In this document: one piece after another, positions 13,213 to 26,966 of the stretch
Position numbering within the stretch: position 1 is the stretch's first letter
How the letters are laid out: every line of letters starts with the position of its first letter
Made by a program: the position numbers and the translations under genes
The notes under the pieces: generated by a model
What the model was told of the DNA's origin: nothing
The model's input: the letters and a program-made list of their open reading frames with translations, nothing else
The model's database searches: none
Origin: Thelephora terrestris
Lineage: Eukaryota; Basidiomycota; Agaricomycetes; Thelephorales; Thelephoraceae
Direction: 5' to 3'
Length of the DNA stretch: 64,000 nt
NCBI GenBank assembly: GCA_015956445.1
Contig: WIUZ02000007.1
Location: 434,001-498,000, forward strand

Positions 13213-15187
13213 ATGGCCACCAGCTCGACGACCCCCCAGCCGAGAGTTATCGTCCTCTGTTTCGACGGAACCGCTGATCAGTACAGTGCAGCGGTCAGTT
13301 GCGCCAGTCATCCCGTGCATCTCCTACGTAACGGTCGACTCGATACTGATACGCGCAACAAAAAACCCCAGAACACGAACGTCATCAAGCTTTTCGGTTT
13401 GCTCGACAAGCGTCGCCCCCTCGAGCAGATCGTGTATTACCAGGTCCGTGGGGGCTCGGAGGCGGAAGGCGTTTTACCTTCCGTCTCGATCGTGTCGGAT
13501 TTTTTGATCACGGCTGACGTGCCCTGCAGCCCGGCGTCGGGACTTTCATCAATCCAGGAGTCGTCAGTTCAACCTTGACATGGCTCGCGAAAAAGGCGGA
13601 TGAAGCCATTGCGTGGTACGATGCCCCCCATCGCTATTTTCCTGAATCTCATGGTGAGGTCCGACCGCTGCCAGGTATCTCAATGAGCACATTCTAGAAG
13701 GATACAAGTTCCTTATGCAGAACTATCGTGAGGGAGACAAAATCTGTCTGTTTGGTGTGTGGATCCTACGATCCTCTTGCGAAAGTGAAACCAAAGCTTA
13801 GCAAACGTGATTGCCGCCGCCCTGCGGAACCACTCGCGAAATAGGGTTTTCTCGAGGTGCCTACACTGCGCGTGTCGTGGCCGGATTCCTTGCCAAGGTG
13901 TGCACTCCCCCTCAAGAGCTAAACTCGGGTATTGATTTCGTGACGCTCTTCGTTCTTTGTAGATTGGGTTGCTACCGCGAGACAACGATGCGCAAGTCCC
14001 CCTTGCTTACGGCCTCTTCAAGCGCACGGACGAGGCTGGACACGAGCTTGCCGCCGGATTCAAACGGACGTTTTGCGCACCCGTGACCGTCGATTTCTTG
14101 GGAGTATGGTCGGTGGTCAACCTTTCGTTTGTGATAAAGCACTGACGGCCCTCCGCCTCAGGGACACTGTCGCGAGCGTCGGATTTATTCGTAATCGCGC
14201 ACCTCCGCTCACCTTTGCAAATTCCGCTGTGAAAGTGTCCAGACATGCTCTGTCCTTAGACGAGGTATTCATTCATCAACACAGAACCTGAGGTCTCCCT
14301 CACCTAGACTATTCCAGCGTCGAGCGCGATTCCAGCCCAGCCTGTTCCCTCGCGAAGAATCGCAATACGCCACCAACCGCGAGGAATTCAGATCCTACGA
14401 TCTCGCGAGCACACCCAACGGTATACTTCCAGGAGACCCTAAAGTTTTCAGTCCAGGGAGCGTTGGCTCCGAGCCGACATCAGAGATATTGATGTCGCCC
14501 GAACCCGTTATCCCGCCGGTGTTGGAGGTCTGGTTCGCTGGGTGTCATTGTGATGTTGGTGGTGGTGCGGTTGAGGATGTAGCCCCTTACAAGCTTGCGG
14601 ACATTCCCCTCCGTTGGATGGTCGAACAAGTCATGCGTTCCCAGTGTGGAATCAAGTTCGATGATGCAGCTCTAAGGAGAGTCGGTATAGATGTTTCGTT
14701 CGTCGCGCCAGTTGCTCCCACAATACCAACTGTGGGGGAGGAACCAGAGGCTGATGCTGAAGCTGCCCACTCAAGTCCACAGGAGTCACAAATCTCACTC
14801 GGAAACGATGACAACGGAGAGTATGTTGTTCAGGACGGAAAACCCAGGAGGGTCAAAGAGCGGACCTGGGACCGAGAGCAGGACGTTGAGACTGATATCA
14901 ACGATCAGCTGAAAGCAAAACCGGGGTGGTGGCTCTTGGAGTTTCTCCCGATGCGGTTCACGTGGCAGGAGGATGACGGGAAGTGGAAAACCAAGTGGGG
15001 GTAGGCATTCATCCTCGAATCCAGCTGATCTCTACTGACCAATGTTAACCCTAGGCTCAATTATGGCAGAGGTCGGGAAATCAGGGGCAAGAGTCCAAAT
15101 TTCCACGTCTCCGTGCGGCAGAGGATGGCAGAACTCGACTACAAGCCCAGAGCAACATGGAGGGGGGCGGAACGATACGTTCATTGA
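13213..15187 (+). CDS. DUF2235 alpha/beta hydrolase (Tle1-type phospholipase-like), nine exons
   Basis: Exons are 13213-13293, 13372-13443, 13530-13615, 13675-13754, 13845-13897, 13963-14108, 14162-14264, 14318-15000 and 15055-15187, giving 478 aa. All eight introns are 53-90 nt GT-AG and every junction restores a conserved block. The order is VIVLCFDGTAD at the N-terminus, NTNVIKLFGLL, VYYQPGVGTF, WYLNEHILEGYKFLMQNY, the nucleophile elbow CLFGFSRGAYTAR, VDFLGVWDTVASVG with the probable catalytic Asp, ALSLDERRARF, and EVWFAGCHCDVGGG, where a catalytic His would be expected. This is the DUF2235 fold, whose bacterial members are T6SS Tle1 phospholipases; the substrate of the fungal paralogues is unknown. 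An acidic, Ser-rich insert lies near residues 320-370. It is followed by a co-directional carnitine acyltransferase, with no evident functional link. Confidence 0.88.
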
Positions 15188-16112
15188 AACGCGTTTTACA
15201 GTGGTTGGTCGGCCTTATCTGTTGATATTACTGGGTATAATTCTACTGTGGGCGAGATATGGCGAAGGCGACACCATCCCACTTCTGTATCACTAGCGAA
15301 ATTTAGTTCTTCTGTAGTAGAGCATCGTTGAGTACTTCACGGTGATTTTTGCGGATAATCTTTGTGTGTCGATAGCGAACACGGGTCGAAATGGCTGACT
15401 ATTGCAGAGTGTGGGATTGGGAATCCGTGAGGTCGAGTATCACATGTTATGAACCCCCTCGAGACGAAGAATCGCCTTGGCAGGAACTCTGTTTTTTTCA
15501 GCCGATTCGTCGTGATTCCCGTGGGACGATTCTTCCGGGAAACGCATCTCCCGCAGGTCTCCTCCCGTGCATATGTTGTGTGCTGGAGGTATTGGGGGCA
15601 TTTGAGGGTTCGGCGCCCTTTCGAGACTATGAACACAAGCTGAGGTTTGAACCCAGTATGTATGCGTGCATTCGTTCATTCGGAAAGTGGATCGGGGAGA
15701 TGAAAATGATATGAAAGAGGTAAGCAGTCGTGAGAATCGGTTGGGGTCCGGAAGTTCACCGCCTTCAATAACTCAGCGCTTCGGCTTCCTTTCCTTCTCT
15801 CGTCCAATTCCTATCGCCATCCCTCTTTCTCTCCTCCCCTCGCCGAGCTCGACGCCCACCTTCGTTTGGCTCGAACTCACCCGCCATAAGTCAAAAACGC
15901 CAAGTAAGTCAGAAGATTCCACTTGACGATCATGTCTTCGGTAAGACCACACAAACACGTGAAATTCGCGTCAGACGCCCGATGCCTGGAGACTCACATC
16001 ATTCGTCCCCTTCCGGTCGTTTCTGTAGGCTTCAAATTTCCTGACGAGCGTCCGGTCGGTTCGGTTCGGGTCCAAAGTCCGTGGGATTGCATCTCTATCG
16101 ACTCCCACGAGG
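15188..16112. other. Intergenic region and 5' flank of the carnitine acyltransferase gene
   Basis: No gene is supported. The part from about 15770 is CT-rich and looks like a promoter/leader. An ATG at 15932 is followed directly by a good donor (tcg|gtaaga), which suggests a spliced leader, but no acceptor here joins it in frame to the next exon. Confidence 0.4.
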
Positions 16113-18303
16113 ATGCCCCCACCAAACTGGAAAGCCAAAGCTCCGCTGTCCCTGCCTGGTCCAACTTTTGCCGCTCAGGCAAAGTTACAGAAGCTACCGG
16201 TACCGGAACTTGAACAGACCTTTAGGAAGCTTAGGGAATCTCTGAAACCGATAGCTCATTCCAGGGAGGAGTACGATGCGACCGTGGCCAAGGTCGACGA
16301 TTTCGCTAGAGGGCTTGCTCCAAAGCTTCACGAACGTCTGTTGAGGAGGCGCGATGAGACCGATCATTGGCTGGAAGAGTGGTGGGATAACGATGCGTAT
16401 TTGGCCTACAGAGACTCCGTGGTTGTCAACGTCTCGTACTTTTGTGAGCCCTTGGCCTGATCGCCGCTTGTGGGGCTAATGTTGGGTACCAGATGGTTTC
16501 GAGGATCAACCATCCCATTTACCCCAAACTCAAGCATCCCGGGCTGCGAACTTGATCAGAGCGACGATGCTCTTCCGAAAAAAGTTCAAGCTGGGTCAGG
16601 TCCCGCCGGAAGGTCCCAAAGGTGATCCTTGGTGTATGGACACTTGGAGGTACGTTTTCAGCCACATCCATTTTAACCTTCAATCCCGATGTTCACCTGT
16701 CGTGTTTCTAGGTGGATGTTTGACTGTTGTCGCATTCCCGGCACTGATGGCAAGGACTGGAGCGTGTCCTACGCTAAGGAGGGTGATACCGGAGACACTG
16801 GACATGTTGTTCTCATCAGGAAAGGGCGTTTCTGGCGGTTAGATCCGTTCAAAGATGGGAAACTGCTTAGCTCGCAGGATCTAGAGAGGTAAGGCATGGT
16901 CTGGTATCGATAAACTCGACCGGGGCTAATTCCTCAACAGACAAATTAGATACGTCTTGGATAGTACCACCCACGAATACCCCGCTATCGGTACGCTTAC
17001 CGCGTCAAACCGGGACGTATGGGCTAGGGTACGCGTCCCCGTTTTTTGGCTGTACTTATTTGTGCTGATTTTTTTTAAGGATTATGACCACCTACGTTCC
17101 GATCCTTACAACGCTAACATCATTGATGACATTCATTCCTCGGCATTCATCGTCTGCCTTGATACCGAAAAACCCTCAAATGTTATCGAGTTCTCTCGTA
17201 GTCTATGGCATGGTGCCATCACCCTGACCGATGAGGGCGTTCAGCTCGGTCTCCGTAACCGTTGGGTGGACAAGCCAGTCCAGCTTATCGTCTTTGACAA
17301 CGCCAAGGCCGGACTCATGGGCGAGCACTCTGTAATGGACGGAACCCCCACAGTAGGTCCCCATATCACCCCAGATAGGAATACACCTCATTTTTCTCTA
17401 GGTTACGATGTGCGACCAAGCGGTCAGGATGATCAAGGACCCTTCCTTCGATCATGGCGTTGAGATCTCCAGTGCTGTCCCGGTGGCCCTAGATTTCCGC
17501 GTCACCCCTCAAACAGAACAGGCTATCAAGGCTGCCACCGTTGCCGCTTTTGAACTCGTTGATTCACAAGCCATGTCATTCCACCTCACCAAGTACGGGA
17601 AAGCTGCGATCAAGAGATTCCAGACCTCCCCGGATTCGTGGGCTCAGATGACCATTCAGCTCGCCTACGCCCGTCTCCTCGAGTCACTCGGCCAGAAGCG
17701 TCAAGGTGGCACCTACGAGTCCGCTACGACTCGTAAGTTTTACAAGGGACGAACTGAGGTCATCCGAACAGTCTCTTCCGAGTCGGATGCCTTCGTTGAG
17801 TCCATGCTTGACCCGCACGCTCCTTGGAGCGAACGCAAGGATTTGTTCAGAGAGGCGGCTAAGAAGCATATAGAGACTGCCAAGGCCGCTGGCTCCGCTC
17901 AAGGCATCGACAGACATCTATTAGGATTGAAGAAGATGATGGAGAAAAATGAGGTCGGAACTGTCGCAATGTTTGACGATCCGGTTTTCAAGAGGAGTCA
18001 GCATTGGGCGTTGAGCACCTCTGCGGTCTTCAGTGGTATTTTCGAGGCGTACGGGTGGGGAGAAGTCGTTCCGGACGGGTTCGGAGTGGCTTATATGACT
18101 GGATTCGATGGTACGTGCCCCTCGATCGATCGATCTTGGCCTCTGCTGTTCCTCTGGTGCTCATATGACGGTCATTTGCAGATCGTCTCATGTATACCAT
18201 CACGTCGAGGAAGGAAATGCCGAACAAGCAATTCTGCGAGGAAATCGCGAGAGCTGCTGAGGATCTGTACGAGTTGTTTATGGTGGAGGACGCAAAGATG
18301 TAA
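16113..18303 (+). CDS. Carnitine O-acyltransferase (acetyltransferase type)
   Basis: Exons 16113-16443, 16493-16649, 16712-16888, 16941-17028, 17080-17352, 17402-18110 and 18182-18303 give 618 aa, the usual length for yeast-type carnitine acetyltransferases. The product moves acetyl groups between CoA and carnitine so that peroxisomal or cytosolic acetyl units can enter mitochondria. Visible family blocks are YGFEDQPSHLPQTQASRAA, MDTWRWMFDCCRIPG, the catalytic His in AGLMGEHSVMDGTP, and the late LSTSAVF carnitine/CoA-contact motif. The start at 16113 gives MPPPNWKAKAP, matching the normal N-terminal block; no mitochondrial presequence is apparent. The C-terminal tripeptide AKM is close to, but not, a standard peroxisomal signal. 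Intron 4 (17029-17079) is 51 nt, stop-free and in frame. Confidence 0.92.
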
Positions 18304-18457
18304 TAGGGTTGGAGGAACAAGCTTGTATCTTGTGTAAAGCGGGGGGATGTTCCTCAAGTAGACTCAAACTGTACCGGAGAACCTCCTCGAAACTGATTTT
18401 CGAGGGCCATGACTGAGGGGGTGGAGCCTCCGAGCTTAACATCGTTGAAAGATCGCC

Positions 18458-18540
18458 CTCACCATAGCTCAGTTGGTAGAGCGTGAGACTGTAATTGGAT
18501 AATCATCTCAAGGTCACTAGTTCGATCCTGGTTGGTGAGA
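18458..18540 (+). tRNA. tRNA-Tyr (anticodon GTA) with a 10-nt intron
   Basis: A full cloverleaf can be drawn. The acceptor stem ctcacca pairs with tggtgag, with discriminator A at 18540. The D arm is gctc/gagc, the anticodon stem tgaga/tctca, and the T arm actag/ctggt around ttcgatc. The loop reads ct-gta-a, then a 10-base intron (18495-18504) directly after position 37, where eukaryotic tRNA-Tyr introns sit. The first pair is C1:G72 with A73, the identity set of eukaryotic tRNA-Tyr. The gene lies 155 bp after the carnitine acyltransferase stop codon. Confidence 0.93.
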
Positions 18541-18546
18541 TTTTTT
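18541..18546 (+). terminator. RNA polymerase III T-run terminator of tRNA-Tyr
   Basis: Six T residues follow the discriminator base directly, the standard Pol III stop. Confidence 0.85.
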
Positions 18547-18747
18547 CTTCTTTCACCTTCACATCCAATACGTATACATGGGCATTACATATATTCATCA
18601 GCTAGACACAGACGTGAGCAAATAAACTATCGAGATACCAACAAGTGAGCTCTGGGAGATATTCCTGCATAAGATATGGGGCACGGGAGGGGTATAAACA
18701 AATAGTATGTATGAGCATGACCCGGGGCGGGACCAGAAGAAACCGAG

Positions 18748-19107
18748 TCAATAGCAGTTCGGCAAAACTTCGTGGGGATCGACTTCTGTTGCATTGCCTT
18801 CTCCATCCGGAGCAGGACAAGACTCTGGTCGCATATCTCAGTTTCTAGAGACCGATACAGTGCGAAGGAAGGGAACAAGACTGAGGGAGACGTACGACGA
18901 CGTGAAATATCGCTGGGACTCCTCCGAAGAATATCTGACGATACTTGAGATGTCAGATAACTCTGGATCTGTCCGGTCCCTCGCGCGATCGGCATGATAG
19001 GGAAATCGCTTACCGCCTCGTCCGTCAGCTTCAGGAGTTGGTAGCGCCGTTATCTGAACTGCGGAGATGACAAGAGACAAGACGACGGCTTGAGAGAGGA
19101 CCTTCAT
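18748..19107 (-). CDS. Small secreted protein candidate
   Basis: From the ATG at 19107 the first exon encodes MKVLSQAVVLSLVISAVQI followed by TALPTPEADGRG. This is a clear signal peptide with a likely cleavage after TALP, and it ends at a good donor (gcg|gtaagc) near 19014. A later block on the same strand, down to 18748, reads ESCPAPDGEGNATEVDPH and ends NCY-stop, with two cysteines and one N-glycosylation site (NAT). A possible middle exon (DPELSDISSIVRYSS) lies between them. Joining the first and last blocks directly gives about 56 aa. I cannot decide the middle splicing. No family is recognised. It is convergent with the tRNA/acyltransferase side and lies upstream of the carboxypeptidase on the same strand. 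Confidence 0.45.
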
Positions 19108-20158
19108 CTCTGCGCGGCTGGAGAAAACAGGAAATGATCTGGGGGGGGGACCGAAGGAGATAGCATCCCCATCGACCCTCGGAGGATGTTTTATAGCCGA
19201 CGTAAATGTGGTTCCACGAGGGAACACCATAGGCAACTGAAACCTTGGTTGCATCTCATGAGGGGGGCCCTGCTGTGCAAAATGCACCAACTATGCACCG
19301 TGCATCATACCTTAGTTCATCTCCGTCTGAAGTCCATTTAAAAATTGAAAATCAAATTTGGAGAGAGAGACGGCAATTTCAGACCAGGTCAGTAAGGGTT
19401 GCGACCTCTAATCTTGAATCACGAATCATCAGGACTGTTTCAGCGAGCGAGCCCCGTGTAAGACTAGATTGGAGGATAAGGGAGCCCATCTCTGAGCTCT
19501 AAGCTCATGAGTTGTGGGAAGAGCGACGAAGGTCTCTCTGGGCGTGCCAAGTGATACCACATGTGGTCGCGGCGCAGCATAAGCGCGGCTGGGAGACTTT
19601 GAAAGGCTTCCCTTCCAGTCTAGAAGTGGGGAAATGCCCGCAGCATGGGCGTCCACGGGGTAGGGTTGAACTTCAAAGATCATAGCTACCACAACTTCCC
19701 CCAAACGTTTGTAGTTCGATGCTCGGTTCCCACCCGCCGTGCCACAAGAATGAACCGATGTGAGAGTGTTTAGAAATGGGGATCAGCTTGGGCGGTGATC
19801 CTGAATGATTTGGACGATCGCCGGAAATTTCCGTCATGGAGATCATCTTCTAGCTAGTGCTACTACACGAGCAATAGGAGGAAGTATGGCATCTTGATTC
19901 TGGATCTGATGTGGGCCTTGCACACAGAAAGGGATTTGCTGCCGGGGCATGTTCGGCTGATGTTCGAGATGCGCTCAATGCTATTCGGATTCCGCGCCAA
20001 GCATATGCCTCTGACATATTTATGCTTGCGGCGCGCCCGCCGCGTGAAAAGTTGGTTCTCGCGGTGAATATCATACATTCAGTGTGCACTAATACCAATG
20101 TGCGAAAGTCACAAGATCGGAGATTATATAGATGATGGTATGGGGTTCATGCCGCAAA
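19108..20158. other. Intergenic region, nothing supportable
   Basis: Only short open frames without motifs. The left end should hold the promoter of the small secreted protein candidate and the right end the 3' UTR of the carboxypeptidase. Confidence 0.45.
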
Positions 20159-22076
20159 TCACTCCGTGAGAGGTAGGTTCTTTACCCATCTCGTGATCAT
20201 TTCCTAAAATGAACCCCGTCAGAGCCCGAAAACAGTCAGTGACTAATTTGACGAACGAGGGATTCTGCAGGTTTATCATAGGGTGCCATGTGACCAGCTT
20301 CATGGATGGTAACAAAGGTAATGTTTCCAGCGGTTGACCCATCGCCTCCAACGGTTCTCACCGTGCCTGCGACTTCCCCAGTCGACCTGGCCCTCCAAGC
20401 GAGGGTAGGGACCTGGGAGTACTCCCCGCGGAAGATGCTAGGGAGTTTCTCGACCCATCGCGACTGACCCAAGGCGTTACAAGCAGCGTCTGCGTGAAGG
20501 TGAGCCAACAGACTAAAGCGCCTGAGAATACTGCCCCTACCCGTGTCCCCGGCATACACCAAAAGCCTGATGCCGTCGTTGACTAAGTCCGTGAGGAGTC
20601 CAGCAGAATAATGCATCAAATCGCCCGAAGAGAGGAAATCCTTGTAAACCTTTGGGCTGGTGCTTGTAAAGTTTATTGCAGGGTTTGCTCCCAACTCCTT
20701 TTTAACGTCCACGCCGTTCAGCCAGACCGGTAGCCACTCCATCTCCTTGTAGCATAGAGGACCGTCTTTGTCCGGGGATCTGTCGCATGACTTGCGGACG
20801 TCGTACATGTTGATTGGGAACTCTAAACACAAGGTGTGAATTGGTGGGTTTGGCGCTCCCTCTGCATCAAGATAATGGCATGAGCCTACTCTCAAATCCC
20901 GTGATGAAACTATCCCAGCAGTATTTCTCCGCGCTGCTGCAGACAAATCTTGTTCCGAAGGTATAACACGCTTGCGTCCACTTGGAGCATATTTGGGCCT
21001 TACGCCGCCAAATCCTGCATTGCGGATCGTTCGGATCCTCAAAGATCGCATACGGCCCCTCGCACAACCATTCTCCGAACGTGGTGAATTGGATGTATGG
21101 ATCGGAAAACCCGTTCGCGAGGATCACCGAGGCAAGGTTGAGTTTCCTCAGCCCTGGGATTGGTTGGGCGTCGAGGGCCTTGTTGTGCTTGTAAACCACC
21201 GCAGCTGAGTTTGGAATATAAGTTCCCCCGTAGCTCTCTCCGGCCATGTGGAAGTTTGAATCGGAGTATTTCGGGAATCGAGAGAAGAAGAGTTGGAAGA
21301 AGGCGTACATGTCTTCGCCTGCCTGCCAACTCCTGTCAACTTTTGGTCCACCTGCGTCTTCGTAGGAGAACCCAACGCCGACAGGTTGATCAACGAAAAG
21401 GATGTTGAAATTTTCGTTCCAGCTATAGGGGTTCCGCGTAACGTTCTTTCCTTCGTTCGCGATACGACAAGGTCCAAGCTCAAATAACAACCCGATAAAT
21501 GACGAGCCTCCAGGTCCACCTGGGAGCGGACGGTGCTTTTGCGTAAGATGGTTTGGCGTGATCATGTTAGAGTAACCTCAGTGCGTACCATTTGTCCAGT
21601 ACACGAAGTCAGAGGTTTCTGGAGAGTTTCTCGATTCAAAGAACCTAGACACGGGGTTATAGATGATTCGAAACACGGGTTTTAGCGAGACTCGCCAGAA
21701 GAAGAGGTGTTTTCCGCCGACAATATCAAAGTAACCAGAGTATTGTTTCACACCAGAGTCACAGATTTTGGGTTCCGCGATACGGAGGCGATGGTCATTG
21801 AACGCGGGGTGTGTGACCACCTCATCTGGCAAATAAGTGAGTGGGCCAATGATGTCAGAGTTTCAGCTGCTTGCTAGACTTACAGGTCAACCCATCGCAG
21901 TGAATAAAATCCCGGTCGTTCTGTGTCCAGTGCGTCGTGTTGTCTCCAATCTTGTCGATCGCAGGCGAAATGGATTCTCCTTGAGTGGTTTTGAATGGGG
22001 TTTGACCGTCGTAAACCGGAGAAGCAGTGGTTGCAAAGACCGCTGCTAATACGACCAGAAGTAACTTTCTCACCAT
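20159..22076 (-). CDS. Serine carboxypeptidase (peptidase family S10, carboxypeptidase Y-like)
   Basis: Exons in gene order are 22076-21884, 21825-21696, 21644-21589, 21519-20890, 20822-20541, 20489-20257 and 20203-20159, giving 522 aa. Residues 1-20 (VRKLLLVVLAAVFATTAS) form a signal peptide, and a propeptide-like stretch follows. Family blocks in order are VKQYSGYFDIVGGKHLFFW, FVYWTNGGPGGSS, FNILFVDQPVGVGFSY, the nucleophile in HMAGESYGGTYIP, VYAGDTD with the catalytic Asp, and HEAGHMAPYDKP with the catalytic His. S10 enzymes remove C-terminal residues at acid pH in the vacuole or outside the cell. The second intron (21695-21645) needs a GC donor to join KHLFFW to FFESRN in frame. The last intron is needed to reach the normal ending SLEMITRW. 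The fifth intron is a stop-free multiple of three. The join around 20890/20822 is the least certain. Confidence 0.9.
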
Positions 22077-24116
22077 CACGCTGGAGGTGTGGGGATTGTA
22101 AGACCTCGTGTGTCCTAGACGGCAGTGGACGACGTGTCAATGATGTGTATATGTATCGTTTACCACACGCCACTTGATGCGCAGCTAGTCAGGAGCGATG
22201 ACCGTTCCGCAGCGGGTGGTGGTGATTGAAGGTGGTTGGTAAACTATAGTACGCAGCCCATTGAAGTGGACGGATGTCAATCACGATCATCGCGTCTAGA
22301 TACTACTTACGTCGGAATTGGACGGATCAAAACGGGCCTGGGCATGGCATTGCATGGCACCAGAACCTCTGCCGTCTGGAGAAGCTTGGGAGCTATAGAC
22401 CAGCGAACGCAGTGGGTCGGTGGATTGCGAGGGACGCCTCCACCAGCACCTGCTGAGCACCTGGTTGTTCCTCTCGTTGAAATCCTGCTCGTTTCTCCTT
22501 GGATGTCCAGAATACCCCGCATGCAGTTGTCGGTTGCAGGGTTCTGTGATTCATTTCGGCACCCTGGCTCTGCTTTGACATCCAATATCCATCAACTATC
22601 CCCTCTTGCACCGAATGATGGTGCCTTCAGCCCACTCATCTCTCCATACCCTCAACCTCGGGTTCCCATAGCCTGTCTGGCGTAGGCCACAACTCACGGT
22701 TGACCCGCGATGGAGAGACAACCAACAGATTGTGCGTCAAGCCAACCGCTGTCCCCTGCGTACAACTTTTCATAGCAGAGTTTTCCCCTATCACTTTTAG
22801 CTCTGAGACCAATGTGTCGAAAGCATCTCTTCAAGCCGTCTCGGGACAAGTCAAAACCATCGCGCCGAGTCTTCTGGGAAAATTCGGCGCGTGGCCCCAC
22901 GGACCCGACCGTCACGATGACGAGAGATACGATGAATATTTGTATGCCGCATCGGTGTTTGTGAGGATTTCCTCGTACTCACATTGAGCTTCATGTGAGT
23001 TCTGTCGGTCCGAAAGAACAGGCCGGTTAGTCCGCTGCGCTAAAATCTACCTCTATCGTTGACGTTCAAAACCAGGTCGGACGGGGTGGTTTCCGAGAAA
23101 TGGACCATGCCCGACTTAAGATTGTCGCTAGTGCCGCGCTCGAGAAGGCCCCAACTGGCGCAGATGCTGTATTTCCTCAATGGAGTGGCCCAGATCCAAC
23201 CACCGTCCGCGTCCAAGCCATACTCGAGCTTGTATACTTCCCACCTTGCTGCTTTCCTTGCGACGCTGAGGAACCGCACGTTCAATCGCTATACGCCATA
23301 GACCTTTGGTTGAACGCGGCCGAGAATAGAAGCGTAAGAGAGCCACGGTATGGGAACCTGAAAGTTCGGCCTTGCGATACAACGCCTTTGGTACCCCTCA
23401 TGCTGCAAGCCACTTTCCTTCTCGGCTATGCTCTCAGACCACCCCCACTTCATAAACACGTTGCTAGTGTTGCCATTTATATCACGTCATTTGGTCTTCC
23501 ATCTTCTCGTCGGCTCCGCAGCCACCTTTTTCTGCAACCACCCTTCCAATCCCACTCCTCCCTTATCTTTCGACTTTCGATTCGCAGCGATAGCGAACAC
23601 CGTAGAATCATCGGAAGCGATTTACAGAGTGATTCGGAGACCTATTCCCAGATGAAGGAAGGGTGGCTTAGGTGGACTGGGATGGCTTTGCGTTATACGT
23701 GGATTAAATCAGCTGGGTGTTTGAGAATTCAATGGACACAGACTTCTCGTCTTTCCCTGTAGTCGTATCACTTTCAAGTTCATCTTGGTCTGTGTATTTG
23801 TCCATTCGAAGGGTTTTCCATTCTCCTGTTACCAGACTCCCACGAGCGCAAGTCTCCGAACGCTAACAAAGAAAACCGTTACATGCGCGCATCGTATGGA
23901 AATTTCACGCTGTTTAGTCAGATGTTTGTCGTGACGGTGCGGGGGAATCCCTCGTCGCAGCGTCTGTTTAGAGGCCCGAGGTGCGTAACCGTGAGTATTT
24001 GAATTCATTCTTGCATTTCTAAGGGGTAAAATTACACAAACAGTCAGCGTTTCTTATTAGTTTTTGGTAGGGGATGAAGGTAGCGCCCAGTTTCTTGGAA
24101 TCAGCTGTCGGGTACC
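22077..24116. other. Intergenic region with one coding-like island
   Basis: No gene can be modelled with confidence. The part next to 22077 should hold the carboxypeptidase promoter, and the right end should hold the phosphoglucomutase 3' UTR. A coding-like island on the minus strand is listed separately. The plus-strand open frame 23100-23762 is antisense to it and lacks motifs. Confidence 0.45.
22859..23285 (-). other. Coding-like island, unrecognised product
   Basis: Minus-strand frame 23285-23040 reads smoothly as protein (for example YSICASWGLLERGTSDNLK and MVHFSETTPSDLVLNVNDR). It ends at a usable donor (gag|gtagat). A later in-frame block from about 22990 to 22859 (CEYEEILTNTDAAYKYSSYL) begins after an acceptor in the right phase. 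No domain is recognised, and no convincing first exon is seen upstream. It may be a short unknown gene with missed exons or a decayed one. Confidence 0.3.
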
Positions 24117-26086
<1,970 letters not shown>

Positions 26087-26966
26087 GGTGGATGTTGAAG
26101 ATCAAGAGGAGAGAAGGGCTTCCGAGGGCGTTTTACTCCGGCGGGTAACGCGATTTCTTCACTAATACGTCACCCGGGAGAACGGGTACGCACGCCAGTT
26201 TATCGTCCGTGAACGCAACGGGGATGATCATCGGCAAGGTTCCCGTATCTTTCCATGAATCTATCTACCGGGGAAGATCGTGTCTAAGACATCATGCTGG
26301 GTTTCTTACGAATTGCGAAATCTTCCTGGACAATCATTTTCCGGAACGTTCGTGGATTCACCGCTGGGAAGATCTGGATTGCGTGGGTCATCCACCCGGG
26401 ATCATCGCCCTCACTGCCTCAATATGCACCGGAAGTATTTGTTTGAGGATCTATCTCATCGTGTGCATGGCGTTGGACCTTCAGAGAGAGAGAGGTAAGG
26501 GGCTGAGTGAACGTATTAAAAAGACGGGTGATGAGAAGGCACTTCTTGGGGACCTTGGTCCTGGTGATTACCATCGCCGCAGCAGATCAGAGAGCACCGA
26601 GGCTATGTATTGGTTATCGTTTGAGAGGGTCAAAACCTCTGGCCAGTGACAGGGGAAGGTGTGAGATGGACTCGACCAACGAGTGATCCAGAACAGGCTT
26701 AGAGGCAACGGACGCGATCTGGGATCCCCGTGAATTGAGTCGTGATTTCCCCATTATTCTTCCACCTTTTGTAATTTTGCCAGTGACTCGGTTAACCCCA
26801 TGTCAACTATCCGCGAAAAGGTGCAGCATAAACCTTGTGGGCCTCGACGCGGGTCGGTTGAGAAATGGCGGTTGATCACGTGCCGTGTTGTTCAAACTTC
26901 GTTGGACGCGACGGTGACTGACGGTGACGCGACTGGTCAACGTTCGGAACCGATATCTCCACTACA
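26087..26966. promoter_or_regulatory. Intergenic region between divergent phosphoglucomutase and PACT-protein genes
   Basis: The 880 bp must contain both promoters. An open frame at 26209-26649 has no motif and is judged chance. No TATA box or repeated operator stands out. Confidence 0.4.

Noticed and set aside
15932-16112. An upstream first exon MSS for the carnitine acyltransferase
   Set aside because: The donor after the ATG is good, but no acceptor before 16113 joins in frame; it may be a leader intron instead.
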